Source: Acidimicrobiia bacterium (GTDB lineage Bacteria; Actinomycetota; Acidimicrobiia; Spongiisociales; ZC4RG35). From it: a stretch of DNA of 50,968 bases. The notes beneath the pieces are model-generated. The model made no database searches. It worked only from the letters and a program-made list of their open reading frames with translations, and was not told the DNA's origin. A program made the translations under genes and the position numbers. Below are positions 25,518 through 33,543 of this stretch, piece after piece. The DNA lies in NCBI GenBank assembly GCA_025928935.1, contig JAICNB010000014.1, forward strand, positions 1 through 50,968, read 5' to 3'. Position 1 is the stretch's first letter. The number at the start of each line of letters is the position of its first letter.

Positions 25518-26651
25518 ATGACCGACTACCAGCCGTTGGAGCCGATCGACCCGCGCGACGCCTTCACCGTCACTCCTGGGCCGGATCCGCAGATGAACCG
25601 CTCGGAGGCCGCCTCGCAGGCGGCCCTGCTCGTGGCGGCCCGTGCCGGGGTGCTGGGACAGCACGACGAGATCGACGAGTTGCTGCGGGACGTCGCGCCC
25701 CGCCCCGACTTCGACCTGCCTGAGCTACGCGCCCTGGAACGTCCTAGACGTCTCGCCGTGGCCGAGGCAACCGCCCCACTCGGGATGTCACCCAAGGAGC
25801 TAGAAGGCGAGCCTGCGCCGGTGGTCCAGGAGGAAATGGCCCGCACGGTGCACGACTTGTACGAGAGCCCCGCCTTCGAGGAGGCCGCGGCGTTGTTCGA
25901 GGCCGGCATGCAGAGCCCTCATCCGCTGGTCAGGGTGGCGGCTGCGGCAGGGGCCCGGGAGACCACCCGGCTCCGACCCCGTATCAGGCAGATCCTCGAG
26001 GAGGGCGCCGCCTCGGAGGACCCGCTGGTCTCCCGGCTCGCTCTCGAGGCTCTGCGTCAGATCGACCCGAGCGACCCCGAGGTGCAAAGGAAGATCGGGC
26101 CCCAGCCCCGATCCAGCAAGCGTGGCCGGAAGTCCAACACCGCGGCCATGACCCACGGCACCTGGGCGGCCGAACAGACCTGGTACCAGCCCGGGGGTGA
26201 CTTCTACGTCGCGATGGCCCAGAAGAAGCCGGCCCTTGGAGTGCACGACAAGAGCTTCCGGTGGTCCGGGTCCTACACCGACGCTGGGCGACGCGTCGCC
26301 GCCGCCGCCCTCGAGAAGTGGATCGGCGACGAGGGCCTCCAACAGCCCGACTTCTTCGCCCACAGCCATGGTGGGACCGTGGCCAACCTGGCCACCAGAA
26401 GGGGAGCCCGGTTCGATCGCTTGTTCCTCCTGGCCTGGCCGGTGCACGACCAGTGGATGCCGGACTTCTCCCGGGTGAACAGGATCATCGACATCCGGGT
26501 GAACTTCGACCTGGTGATCACCCTCGACCGGGGCGGACAGCGATTCCCGGCACACCCCAAGGTCGAGGAGCACCGCAACGGCTGGTTCGATCATCCCGCC
26601 CCCCGTCAGCCTCCCTACTGGGACCAGCACGAGCTGTGGGCCGTCGTGTGA
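25518..26651 (+). CDS. HEAT-like / alpha-beta hydrolase fusion protein
   Basis: 377 aa. Residues ~1-190 are helical with HEAT-like pairs (HPLVRVAAAAGARETTRLRPRIRQIL, DPLVSRLALEALRQI). Residues ~205-377 look like an alpha/beta hydrolase: the oxyanion-type HGTWAA (~213), nucleophile elbow AHSHGG with Ser283, a late Asp in FDLVITLDRGG and a C-terminal His in DQHELW. There is no signal peptide, so it should act inside the cell. Substrate unknown. The following 117-aa gene also looks HEAT-like, so the two may act together. Confidence 0.78.
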   Translation: MTDYQPLEPIDPRDAFTVTPGPDPQMNRSEAASQAALLVAARAGVLGQHDEIDELLRDVAPRPDFDLPELRALERPRRLAVAEATAPLGMSPKELEGEPAPVVQEEMARTVHDLYESPAFEEAAALFEAGMQSPHPLVRVAAAAGARETTRLRPRIRQILEEGAASEDPLVSRLALEALRQIDPSDPEVQRKIGPQPRSSKRGRKSNTAAMTHGTWAAEQTWYQPGGDFYVAMAQKKPALGVHDKSFRWSGSYTDAGRRVAAAALEKWIGDEGLQQPDFFAHSHGGTVANLATRRGARFDRLFLLAWPVHDQWMPDFSRVNRIIDIRVNFDLVITLDRGGQRFPAHPKVEEHRNGWFDHPAPRQPPYWDQHELWAVV

Positions 26652-26664
26652 CCCGGCACCTCGG

Positions 26665-27018
26665 ATGAGTCTCGGCGGGTCCCTCAGGATCATCGGGGCC
26701 GGGGCGATCTTCAGAGCCACCGGCACAGATGGCGCGGGGTACACCCTGCTCGAGGCATTCTCCGGCGATGACGAGCAGGAGAAGATGCTGGCCGGCATCT
26801 CGATCGTCAAAGCGGGCGAAAAGTCGATCGACCTGATCGAGAAGGCACGTACCTCGGGCCGTCTCACCCCCGCCGTAGTTCGCCTGCTCGCCGACATCGG
26901 CGGCCCCCGCTCCCGTGCCCTTCTCTCCCGGATCGCCAGCGACGGGGGCGCGGTGGCCGAGCCCGCCATGCAATCACTCGAGCTGCTGGATGAGATCGAG
27001 ACGTTCGAAGACGACTGA
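26665..27018 (+). CDS. Small HEAT-like helical protein
   Basis: 117 aa, 13 bases after the hydrolase fusion. An N-terminal GGSLRIIGAGAIFRATGTDGAGYTLLEAF is followed by two or three helix pairs (MLAGISIVKAGEKSIDLIEKA, LTPAVVRLLADIGGPRSRALLSRIA) of the armadillo/HEAT style and an acidic end. No catalytic motif. Possibly an adaptor or inhibitor of the preceding hydrolase, judged by position only. Confidence 0.7.
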   Translation: MSLGGSLRIIGAGAIFRATGTDGAGYTLLEAFSGDDEQEKMLAGISIVKAGEKSIDLIEKARTSGRLTPAVVRLLADIGGPRSRALLSRIASDGGAVAEPAMQSLELLDEIETFEDD

Positions 27019-27102
27019 GCATCGGCCCCGGCCTTAGAATCATCGGCTGCGCCGCCCACCGCGGGCTTCGGAAGGGTGGCACCGGAAAGGAGGAGGGAGA
27101 CC

Positions 27103-29061
27103 TTGGATTCACCCGCTCTGCGTGAGGCTTTGCATCGTCTCGCCGCCAACCACCGCTGGGCCTGGGTGGCCTCCTGTCGCGATCTCCTCGCCTCGCTTCC
27201 GGGTGCAGCCCAGTCGCGACACCCGGTCACGGTCGTTGCCGACCTGAGCGCCGGCCAGCTCGATCAGCTGCTCGCCGACGAAGTGTTCGTCGGGCGGGTC
27301 GCCTCCGAGGCAGGGGATCTCGACGCCGCGCTGGAAGGACTGGCTTCTCCCCAGATCGCCTATTGCTCGCCGGAGTTCGGCATCGACGCACTGCTCCCCC
27401 AGTACGCGGGCGGGCTCGGCATCCTCGCCGGAGATCATCTCAAAGCCGCCGCCGACCTCCATGTCCCCCTGGTCGGGATCGGCCTCTTCTACCGAAACGG
27501 CTATTTCGAACAACAGATCGACGATGGGGCCCAGACCGAGAGCTATCCCACGATCGACCCAGTCGATGTGGGGGCGATGGACACCCATGTGGTGGTGCGG
27601 GTTCCCCTGCCGGGACGTCACGTGGCAGCCCGGGTGTGGCGGATCGACGTCGGCCGTATCCCCCTACTCCTGCTCGACACCCATGTGGCAGAGAACAGCG
27701 AATCCGACCGAAGCATCGGCGACCGTCTCTACGGCGGTGATCGCGCCCATCGCCTCGACCAGGAGATGGTGCTCGGAGTGGGCGGGGCGCGCGCCCTCGC
27801 CGCCCTGGGGTGGGACCCGACGGTTCACCACCTCAACGAGGGCCACGCCGGGTTCATCGCCCTGGAGCTGATCGACCGTGTGATCAGCGGCGGGGACCTC
27901 CCCGCGGCGATGAGCAAGGTTCGTCAGGGTCTGGTCTTCACCACCCACACCCCGGTCCCGGCCGGGATCGACTGCTTCGACCGGGACCTCGTCGTCCGCT
28001 ATCTCGAGCCGTGGGCCGGCCGCTGGGGCGTGCCGGTGGAGGAGATCTGGGCGTTGGGCCTGGATCCCGACGACGAGCACCGATTCAACATGGCCGCACT
28101 GGCGCTCCGTCTCTCCAGCAGGGCCAACGGGGTCTCCAAGCTGCATGGTGAGGTGAGTCGTGGCATGTTCGCCGGAACAGGGATCGGCGACGAGATCACG
28201 TCGATCACCAACGGGGTGCACGCCAGGACATGGGTCGGGGCCGACATCCAGGCCACCTTCGATGAGGTGCTGGGCCCGGCATGGGCCGACGGCGATGCCG
28301 GCGCCTGGGATCAGGTCTCGGCCATCGACGACGGTCGGCTGACCTACCTGCGCTCGAGTGCGTCCCGCCGCCTCGCCGACGTCGTCGCGGTGACCACAGG
28401 TCGTGACCTCGATCCGGACGCCCTCATCATCGGGTTCGCCCGCCGATTTGCCCCCTACAAACGGGCGACGCTGCTCCTCCATGAAATCGAACGTCTTCGG
28501 GACATGCTCGGAGATGACGGGCGTCCGGTTCACTTCGTGTTCGCCGGTAAGGCCCACCCTCAGGACCATCACGGGAAGTCGCTCGTCTCCGAGGTCGTCT
28601 CGTTCGCATCCTCACCGGAGGCCAACAACCGATTCACGTTCGTCCCCGGCTACGACATGCGGGTGGCACGGGCACTGGTCGAGGGCTGCGACATATGGCT
28701 CAACAACCCGATCCGGCCCCGGGAGGCGTCGGGGACCAGTGGGGAGAAGGCGGCATTGAACGGTGGTCTCAACTGCTCCATCCTCGATGGGTGGTGGGCC
28801 GAGATGTACGACGGCGCCAACGGCTGGGCCATCACCTCCAGCAACGACGAGGACCCAGAGCTCCGGGACGCCGCCGAGGCGACCGCGTTGATCGAGATCC
28901 TGGGCTCGATCCGGGACATGTACCACCATGACCGACCGGTGTTCTCCGAGCGCATCCGCCATGCCTGGCGCACCCTGGGGCCCCGGGTCACGGCAGCCCG
29001 TATGGTCCGTGACTACATGAGCGACATCTACGAGCCCACCCTGAACCAGTCTCGCTCCTGA
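27103..29061 (+). CDS. glgP: Alpha-glucan (glycogen/maltodextrin) phosphorylase, GT35
   Basis: 652 aa from a TTG at 27103, preceded by overlapping AGGAGG and GGAGGGAG ribosome sites; the upstream in-frame GTG (27076) would place these inside the gene. A short DUF3417-like N-terminus leads into AYCSPEFGIDALLPQYAGGLGILAGDHLKAA and, near the end, SGTSGEKAALNGG with PLP-binding Lys549, then DGWWAEMYDGANGWAI: the Thermus/actinobacterial GlgP branch. It releases glucose-1-phosphate from alpha-1,4-glucans. It is shorter than the ~850 aa of many relatives, but both catalytic halves are present. A -10-like TAGAAT lies at 27035-27040. Acts with the trehalose synthase-maltokinase gene at the right edge in alpha-glucan metabolism (inference). 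Confidence 0.93.
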   Translation: MDSPALREALHRLAANHRWAWVASCRDLLASLPGAAQSRHPVTVVADLSAGQLDQLLADEVFVGRVASEAGDLDAALEGLASPQIAYCSPEFGIDALLPQYAGGLGILAGDHLKAAADLHVPLVGIGLFYRNGYFEQQIDDGAQTESYPTIDPVDVGAMDTHVVVRVPLPGRHVAARVWRIDVGRIPLLLLDTHVAENSESDRSIGDRLYGGDRAHRLDQEMVLGVGGARALAALGWDPTVHHLNEGHAGFIALELIDRVISGGDLPAAMSKVRQGLVFTTHTPVPAGIDCFDRDLVVRYLEPWAGRWGVPVEEIWALGLDPDDEHRFNMAALALRLSSRANGVSKLHGEVSRGMFAGTGIGDEITSITNGVHARTWVGADIQATFDEVLGPAWADGDAGAWDQVSAIDDGRLTYLRSSASRRLADVVAVTTGRDLDPDALIIGFARRFAPYKRATLLLHEIERLRDMLGDDGRPVHFVFAGKAHPQDHHGKSLVSEVVSFASSPEANNRFTFVPGYDMRVARALVEGCDIWLNNPIRPREASGTSGEKAALNGGLNCSILDGWWAEMYDGANGWAITSSNDEDPELRDAAEATALIEILGSIRDMYHHDRPVFSERIRHAWRTLGPRVTAARMVRDYMSDIYEPTLNQSRS

Positions 29062-29068
29062 CGGACCT

Positions 29069-29746
29069 TCAGGCGACGAGGTGACGTAGGAACCAGCTGG
29101 TGGCCAACGCGGCCACCTCGTCGAGAGCGCCGGGCTCTTCGAAGAGGTGGCCGGCACCGAGCACGATCTCCAGGCTCGTCTCAGCCACCATCTGCTTCCG
29201 GGCCGCGACGTTCATTTCCAGGACCGTGCGGTCCAGGCTCCCCACGATGAGCAGGGTCGGCGCCTTCACCAGCGGCAGCGTCTGACCGGCCAGATCGGGC
29301 CGGCCACCACGGGAGACCACCGCTTTCACCTCGTAGGGCCGACCCGCGGCGGCGATCAGGGCGGCGGCGGCGCCGGTCGACGCCCCGAACAGGCCCACCG
29401 AGGCGGTGCCGGACTCACGAAGCCAGTCGATGGCCCCGACCACCCGCTTCCCGAGCATGGCGACGTCGAACCGGTGTCGACCGGTCACCCGGTCCTCCTC
29501 GTCTTCCGTCCCGGTGAGCAGATCGAGGAGGAGTGTGCCCAGGCCGGCGGAGTGGAGCGCGGTTGCAACCTGGCGGTTGCGCCTACTGTGGCGACTGCTC
29601 CCGGTCCCGTGGGCGAACAGGACCACACCCAGGGCGGTGCCCTCCGGGCTGCCCAGGGTGGCGCCGAGCGCCACGCCATCAGGTAGATCGATCGTTGTCT
29701 CGACGAATGTGTGGCCCGGGCCGTCAGTCGCCACCACCGTCTCCAT
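29069..29746 (-). CDS. Alpha/beta hydrolase (dienelactone hydrolase-like)
   Basis: 225 aa from ATG 29746 with AAGGA close upstream. Triad Ser123 (GLFGASTG), Asp172 (VGSLDRTV) and His200 (LGAGHLFEEP); the oxyanion region is LFAHGTGSSRHS. No signal peptide. Closest in layout to small cytoplasmic hydrolases of the DLH-like group, which act on esters or acyl groups; the substrate is not predictable. Its start lies 23 bases inside the 3' end of the kinase gene, so the two are coupled. Confidence 0.87.
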   Translation of the reverse strand: METVVATDGPGHTFVETTIDLPDGVALGATLGSPEGTALGVVLFAHGTGSSRHSRRNRQVATALHSAGLGTLLLDLLTGTEDEEDRVTGRHRFDVAMLGKRVVGAIDWLRESGTASVGLFGASTGAAAALIAAAGRPYEVKAVVSRGGRPDLAGQTLPLVKAPTLLIVGSLDRTVLEMNVAARKQMVAETSLEIVLGAGHLFEEPGALDEVAALATSWFLRHLVA

Positions 29747-31184
29747 TTCCTTGCCCGTCCCCGATCCGGTCGACCCTGAACCCCATGAGCTCGGCGAGTT
29801 GAGCGAGGAGGTCGAGCAGCTCGGACCGCTCCGGGGACTCCCCGAGATCGGCGGCCTCCTCGAATGCCCGTTCCAACTCACGCTGGAGGTCGTCGCGATC
29901 CTCCGCCTGCCATTCCTCCATCGCCTTCTCGACCCGATCCTCCACCTGTCGCACATCCCTGGGCCGAAATGCCGAGGGCTCCAGAGAGGCGAGCAGGAGA
30001 CCGATCTCTCCGGCAACACTCTCCGGGGTGGGAGCCGGCGTGGTGGTCGTCGGGGGCAGGGTTGTGGTCGGCGCGAGAGTGGTGGTCGCGGCGATGGTCG
30101 TTGCGACCTCCGTCGGTGGCGGGGTCGTTATTGGGACGGTGGTGGCGGTCGTCGTGCCCGGATCGGGATCGCCGCCCACACCATTCATGACGGCGGCCGC
30201 GATGAGTCCGACGAGCGTGATGAGGAGGAGGATGACCGGCCAGGCGGTCCACCTCGAACCGGGCTCCTCCGGTGGAGGTGTCACGGCCGGTGGGGCCGGT
30301 GGTGGAGGTGGTGGCGCCGGCCTCACCACGGTTGGCTCCTCCGAGGAGACACCGCCGCCAAGTGGGGATTTGGCCCCCGCCATGACCAGGGTGGTCGACC
30401 CCGCGAGCGTTGCTGCGAACTCGCCGGCGGTGTCAGGCCGGTCAACAGGGTCCCTGGCCATGGCGCTCCGCACCGCGGCCGACATCTGATCGGGTGCCAG
30501 CCCGTCGAGTCTGGGGACACCACCGCTTCGCACCGCCTCGAGCAGGGCGGCGGGGGTGTCACCCGAGAAGGGGGGCCGTCCCGAAAGCAGCTCATACGTG
30601 ACCGCGCCCAGTGAGTAGATGTCGGTTGCCGTGGTGGCCGGCTCCCCGCTGAGGATCTCCGGCGCCAGATAGCTGATGGTGCCGACCAGTTCGCCGGAGT
30701 CGGTGATGGTGACCCGATCGTCGACGGTGTGGGCGATCCCGAAATCGGCCAGACGGACCCGTCCGTCAGGGTCGACGATCAGGTTGGCCGGCTTGATGTC
30801 GCGGTGGATCACGCCGGCGGAATGAGCATGGTCCAGCGCACCTGCCACTTGCGTCACCAGAGCGGCGACGTCAGACGGGCTCATTGGCCCCGCTCGGGCC
30901 AATTCGTCGGCCACGGTGGCCCCCGACACCAACTCGAGAACGATGTACGGCCCGTCGGCGTCCTCTCCGGTGTCGAACACAGTCACGATCCCGGGGTGGT
31001 TGAGCTTCGCCGCGGCCCGGGCCTCGCGCTCGAATCGCTGCGAGGCCGCCGCATCACCGGCCAGATGGGGAAGGAGACGCTTGATTGCCACGAACCGGCC
31101 CAACAGGGTGTCGTGGGCCTTCCACACCGTGGCCATCCCACCGGTCCCGATCTGCTCGATCGGCCGGTAGCGGTCAGCGATCAC
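29724..31184 (-). CDS. Transmembrane Ser/Thr protein kinase (Pkn type)
   Basis: 486 aa from a GTG at 31184. Kinase motifs: Gly-rich loop IGTGGMAT, ATP Lys35 (VAIK), Asp129 in HRDIKPAN, Asp147 in DFG, GTISYLAPE, and DIYSLGAVTYELLSG. A Pro-rich juxtamembrane stretch, one membrane helix (~314-335), a Thr-rich linker and a ~90-residue acidic coiled-coil-like extracellular region follow; no PASTA repeats are seen. TAACCT lies 7 bases before the GTG, so the mRNA is probably leaderless; the frame continuing upstream to 31301 would cover this promoter. Confidence 0.92.
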   Translation of the reverse strand: MIADRYRPIEQIGTGGMATVWKAHDTLLGRFVAIKRLLPHLAGDAAASQRFEREARAAAKLNHPGIVTVFDTGEDADGPYIVLELVSGATVADELARAGPMSPSDVAALVTQVAGALDHAHSAGVIHRDIKPANLIVDPDGRVRLADFGIAHTVDDRVTITDSGELVGTISYLAPEILSGEPATTATDIYSLGAVTYELLSGRPPFSGDTPAALLEAVRSGGVPRLDGLAPDQMSAAVRSAMARDPVDRPDTAGEFAATLAGSTTLVMAGAKSPLGGGVSSEEPTVVRPAPPPPPPAPPAVTPPPEEPGSRWTAWPVILLLITLVGLIAAAVMNGVGGDPDPGTTTATTVPITTPPPTEVATTIAATTTLAPTTTLPPTTTTPAPTPESVAGEIGLLLASLEPSAFRPRDVRQVEDRVEKAMEEWQAEDRDDLQRELERAFEEAADLGESPERSELLDLLAQLAELMGFRVDRIGDGQGNGDGGGD

Positions 31185-31191
31185 CCGGCCT

Positions 31192-31197
31192 AGGTTA
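31192..31197 (-). promoter_or_regulatory. -10 box TAACCT, leaderless-type
   Basis: On the minus strand TAACCT, seven bases, then the kinase GTG (31184). It supports the short start over the longer open frame. Confidence 0.45.
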
Positions 31198-31277
31198 CGA
31201 ACATGACCGGAGTAGAGACCGGCCCTTTGGGACTTCTGGCCCTTTCCTGGGTCGTCCGGAGAGGCATCCTCTGAAAC

Positions 31278-31742
31278 ATGAGCGTCCCCAGCGCACTGCA
31301 ATCCTCTGAGCAGCTATCCCGAGCGAGTCACCTTCGTCACGATCTCGCCGAGGCCATGACCGCTCTGGAGGAGGTCATAGCCGGCCCTGCGTCAGTGGAC
31401 GATTGGCTGGACCGAACGGAAGCGAGGCTGGGTGACGTCCGGAAGGCTCTGGACTCACATATCGAAGAAGTCGAAGGCTCACACGGTCTGCTGGCCGAGA
31501 TCGTCGCCGTCGCGCCGCGACTGGCCCCGTACACGGAGGACCTGCGACAAGAACACCTCGAACTGCTGGGGGCCTGGCTCCGGGCCGAGGCCACCGTGCG
31601 TCTCGCCCTTGATGGAAACGCCACGGTGTCCTCGGTTCGCCGGCAGGTGACGACGCTTCTCGGGCGACTGACCCTGCATCGTCAGGCGGGTGCCGACCTG
31701 GTCTTCGAGGCCTACAACGTCGACATCGGCGCCTTGGACTGA
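31278..31742 (+). CDS. Conserved-looking helical protein of unknown function
   Basis: 154 aa, all-helical and acidic (HLRHDLAEAMTALEEVIAG, DDWLDRTEARLGDVRKALDSHIEEVEGSHGLLAEI, RRQVTTLLGRLTLHRQAGADLVFEAYNVDIG). The spaced His residues and helix pattern recall hemerythrin-like bundles, but I cannot confirm metal ligands. It is divergent from the kinase gene. CATCCT lies 7 bases before the ATG. Confidence 0.7.
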   Translation: MSVPSALQSSEQLSRASHLRHDLAEAMTALEEVIAGPASVDDWLDRTEARLGDVRKALDSHIEEVEGSHGLLAEIVAVAPRLAPYTEDLRQEHLELLGAWLRAEATVRLALDGNATVSSVRRQVTTLLGRLTLHRQAGADLVFEAYNVDIGALD

Positions 31743-31772
31743 CCCGGGATAGACCCCGAACGCTGGCCGGGA

Positions 31773-32609
31773 TCAGTTCCCGGGACCGCCGCCGTTGCCG
31801 TTCCCGTTGCCACCACCGTTGCCGTTGCCACCACCGTTGCCGTTGCCGTTGCCGTTCCCGTTGCCACCACCATTGCCATTCCCATTGCCGGGACCGCCGG
31901 CATGATCGGGTGGTCCGGCATGCTCCGGTCGGCCCGACTGGGGCGCTGACTCGGTCCGGGCGGCACGACCGTGCTCACAGTCGGTCTCCACGGTGGTGAA
32001 CTCGACTGAGCCTGTGTCGCCTTGCGCCACGGGATCGGTGATGACCGCCTGCCCGGCCTGCACCTGCTGATCACCCTTGCCCAGGTCTGACTGAGCGATG
32101 TGTCGGACCAGGCAGCCGCGTCCGCCCTCACCCTCGTACAAGCTGTTGAACAACTTCATGAACATGCCATGGTTGATCTGGCCTGCGGGCCCGGTGGGGT
32201 CACCCCCGCTGACCCCGCATTCCCCATCCGCACCGGTGTAGGCGACAGGAGAGGTCGCAGGCTCATGATCGTCGCCCACCTCTTCGGCCGGCCGGTTGGG
32301 GAACATCACCACGCCCGATCCGTCTTCGAGCATGTCGACGAGAATCACGCCCTCATCCGAGGTCTCGCCATAGGTGGCGGTGAGGGGACCGTTCTCGAGG
32401 GTGCAGTCGTAGGGGCCGTCGAGTTGGCTGGTGTTCCACAGGAAGACTTGATTGACGACGTCGTAACCGAAGTTGAAGAGAGTGTCGATGAGGCTCTGGT
32501 TCGCCTCGGGCTCGTCGTCCTCGTTCGTCTGCGCCCAGGCGACGCTCGAACCGGCGATGAGGCCGGCGGTCAGGAGCGCGGTCAAGACGGTTCGCTGGAG
32601 TCGTCTCAT
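31773..32609 (-). CDS. Secreted protein with Gly/Asn-repeat C-terminus
   Basis: 278 aa from ATG 32609 with a GGAAGGAAGAG purine-rich ribosome site. A clear signal peptide (LQRTVLTALLTAGLIAGSSVAWAQ) is followed by a ~190-residue extracellular region with several Cys (CTLENG, GECGVSGG, GRGCLVRH, TDCEHG) that may form disulfides, and then a ~40-residue tail of GNGNGG units. Family not recognised. The flexible tail resembles low-complexity ends of cell-surface proteins. It converges with the gene at 31278. Confidence 0.8.
   Translation of the reverse strand: MRRLQRTVLTALLTAGLIAGSSVAWAQTNEDDEPEANQSLIDTLFNFGYDVVNQVFLWNTSQLDGPYDCTLENGPLTATYGETSDEGVILVDMLEDGSGVVMFPNRPAEEVGDDHEPATSPVAYTGADGECGVSGGDPTGPAGQINHGMFMKLFNSLYEGEGGRGCLVRHIAQSDLGKGDQQVQAGQAVITDPVAQGDTGSVEFTTVETDCEHGRAARTESAPQSGRPEHAGPPDHAGGPGNGNGNGGGNGNGNGNGNGGGNGNGGGNGNGNGGGPGN
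31789..31899 (-). repeat. GGN/AAY codon low-complexity repeat
   Basis: A run of short imperfect units coding Gly-Asn and Gly-Gly-Asn at the end of the secreted protein gene. Units are interrupted and all stay in frame, so this is coding low complexity, not a CRISPR or a mobile repeat; copy number may vary between strains. Confidence 0.7.
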
Positions 32610-32699
32610 TCTCTTCCTTCCGGTCGTACCCCGCCCGTCACCCAAGTAATCGACCGGAGGGCCAATTGGGTTACACATGCCGCGGTCGGGCAGGCCTCG

Positions 32700-33488
32700 T
32701 CAGGCGGTCGCTTCGGCCCTCACCGATCCCGGGACCCTTCTGAGGACGATGTCCCAACCCGTGTCATAGGACTGGCGCATCCGATCCGCGTCCGTTCCCC
32801 GCGCCTCCCAACCATCGTGAACGAGGGTCATCTCGGTGCCCTCGGCGGTTTGCCGGAACGTGACCTCGAGATGGGTCGCCTGCGCCGTCGGGAGACCCGG
32901 GTACCACTCCATGGCCACACGCCGCCCCGGCTCCCACTCTTCGATCCTCGCCCACTCGTGCTCGACTCCATCCCGGGTGACCTCGTATACCCGTCCCCCG
33001 ACCTCGCCTTCGACCCGCGCATCGACCGCGTCCTCGCCACCGATCGAGTGGGTCTCCAAGGGCCACCACTCGCCCATCCTGTTGGTGAACAGCTCGAATA
33101 CCACGGCAGGCTCGCCGGGAACGGTGATCACCTTCACCAGGGCTTCGAGTTTCTCGGAGTTGCTCATGTCTCTCTCCATCTCTTTCCGGGTGGATTCTCT
33201 CTGGGCGAAGTCGGCAAAGCTCCCCATCGCCATGTCCCACATCCTGTCGATCCAGTCACGCAGCGCCGCCATGCCCTCCGGGTTCGCCGAGTAGACCCGC
33301 CGATTGCCGACGTCGGTGACACGGGCCAGCTCGGCGTCGAGCAGCACCTTGAGATGCTGCGAGACGGCGGGGCGGCTAACCGGGAGACCTTCGGCGATCT
33401 CACCGACGGAACGAGGCCGCTCGAGAAGCATCGTGTAGATGGCTCGTCTCGTCTCCACCGAGAGTGCCTCGAGCTGTGCGTCCGCCAC
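32700..33488 (-). CDS. ArsR-family HTH fused to SRPBCC/AHSA1 domain
   Basis: 262 aa from a GTG at 33488. Residues ~5-75 are an ArsR winged helix (LSVETRRAIYTMLLERPRSVGEIAEGLPVSRPAVSQHLKVLL … GNRRVYSANPEG); the Cys metal ligands of classic ArsR are absent. Residues ~113-255 are a START-like AHSA1 domain (PAVVFELFTNRMGEWWPLETHSIGG … TLVHDGWEARG). The two are more often adjacent separate genes. The upstream GTG at 33509 would lie between the -35 and -10 of the promoter, so 33488, six bases after the -10, is the better start. Probably a ligand-sensing autorepressor. Confidence 0.88.
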   Translation of the reverse strand: MADAQLEALSVETRRAIYTMLLERPRSVGEIAEGLPVSRPAVSQHLKVLLDAELARVTDVGNRRVYSANPEGMAALRDWIDRMWDMAMGSFADFAQRESTRKEMERDMSNSEKLEALVKVITVPGEPAVVFELFTNRMGEWWPLETHSIGGEDAVDARVEGEVGGRVYEVTRDGVEHEWARIEEWEPGRRVAMEWYPGLPTAQATHLEVTFRQTAEGTEMTLVHDGWEARGTDADRMRQSYDTGWDIVLRRVPGSVRAEATA

Positions 33489-33494
33489 ACCCAG

Positions 33495-33530
33495 ATCGTA
33501 AGCATTCACTTACCGTAAGTCAAGACTTAC
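33495..33530 (-). promoter_or_regulatory. Promoter and operator of the ArsR-SRPBCC gene
   Basis: On the minus strand: TTGACT (33523-33518), exactly 17 bases, TACGAT (33500-33495), six bases, GTG. Three ACTTAC/GTAAGT half-sites at 33508-33513, 33515-33520 and 33525-33530 form two overlapping inverted repeats that cover the -35 and the spacer, the usual place for ArsR-type repression. Confidence 0.7.
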
Positions 33531-33543
33531 GTTGCGGCCGGTT

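Noticed and set aside
31789-31899. Repetitive tract as a possible CRISPR or intergenic repeat array
   Set aside because: It is in frame, codes Gly/Asn and has no spacers.
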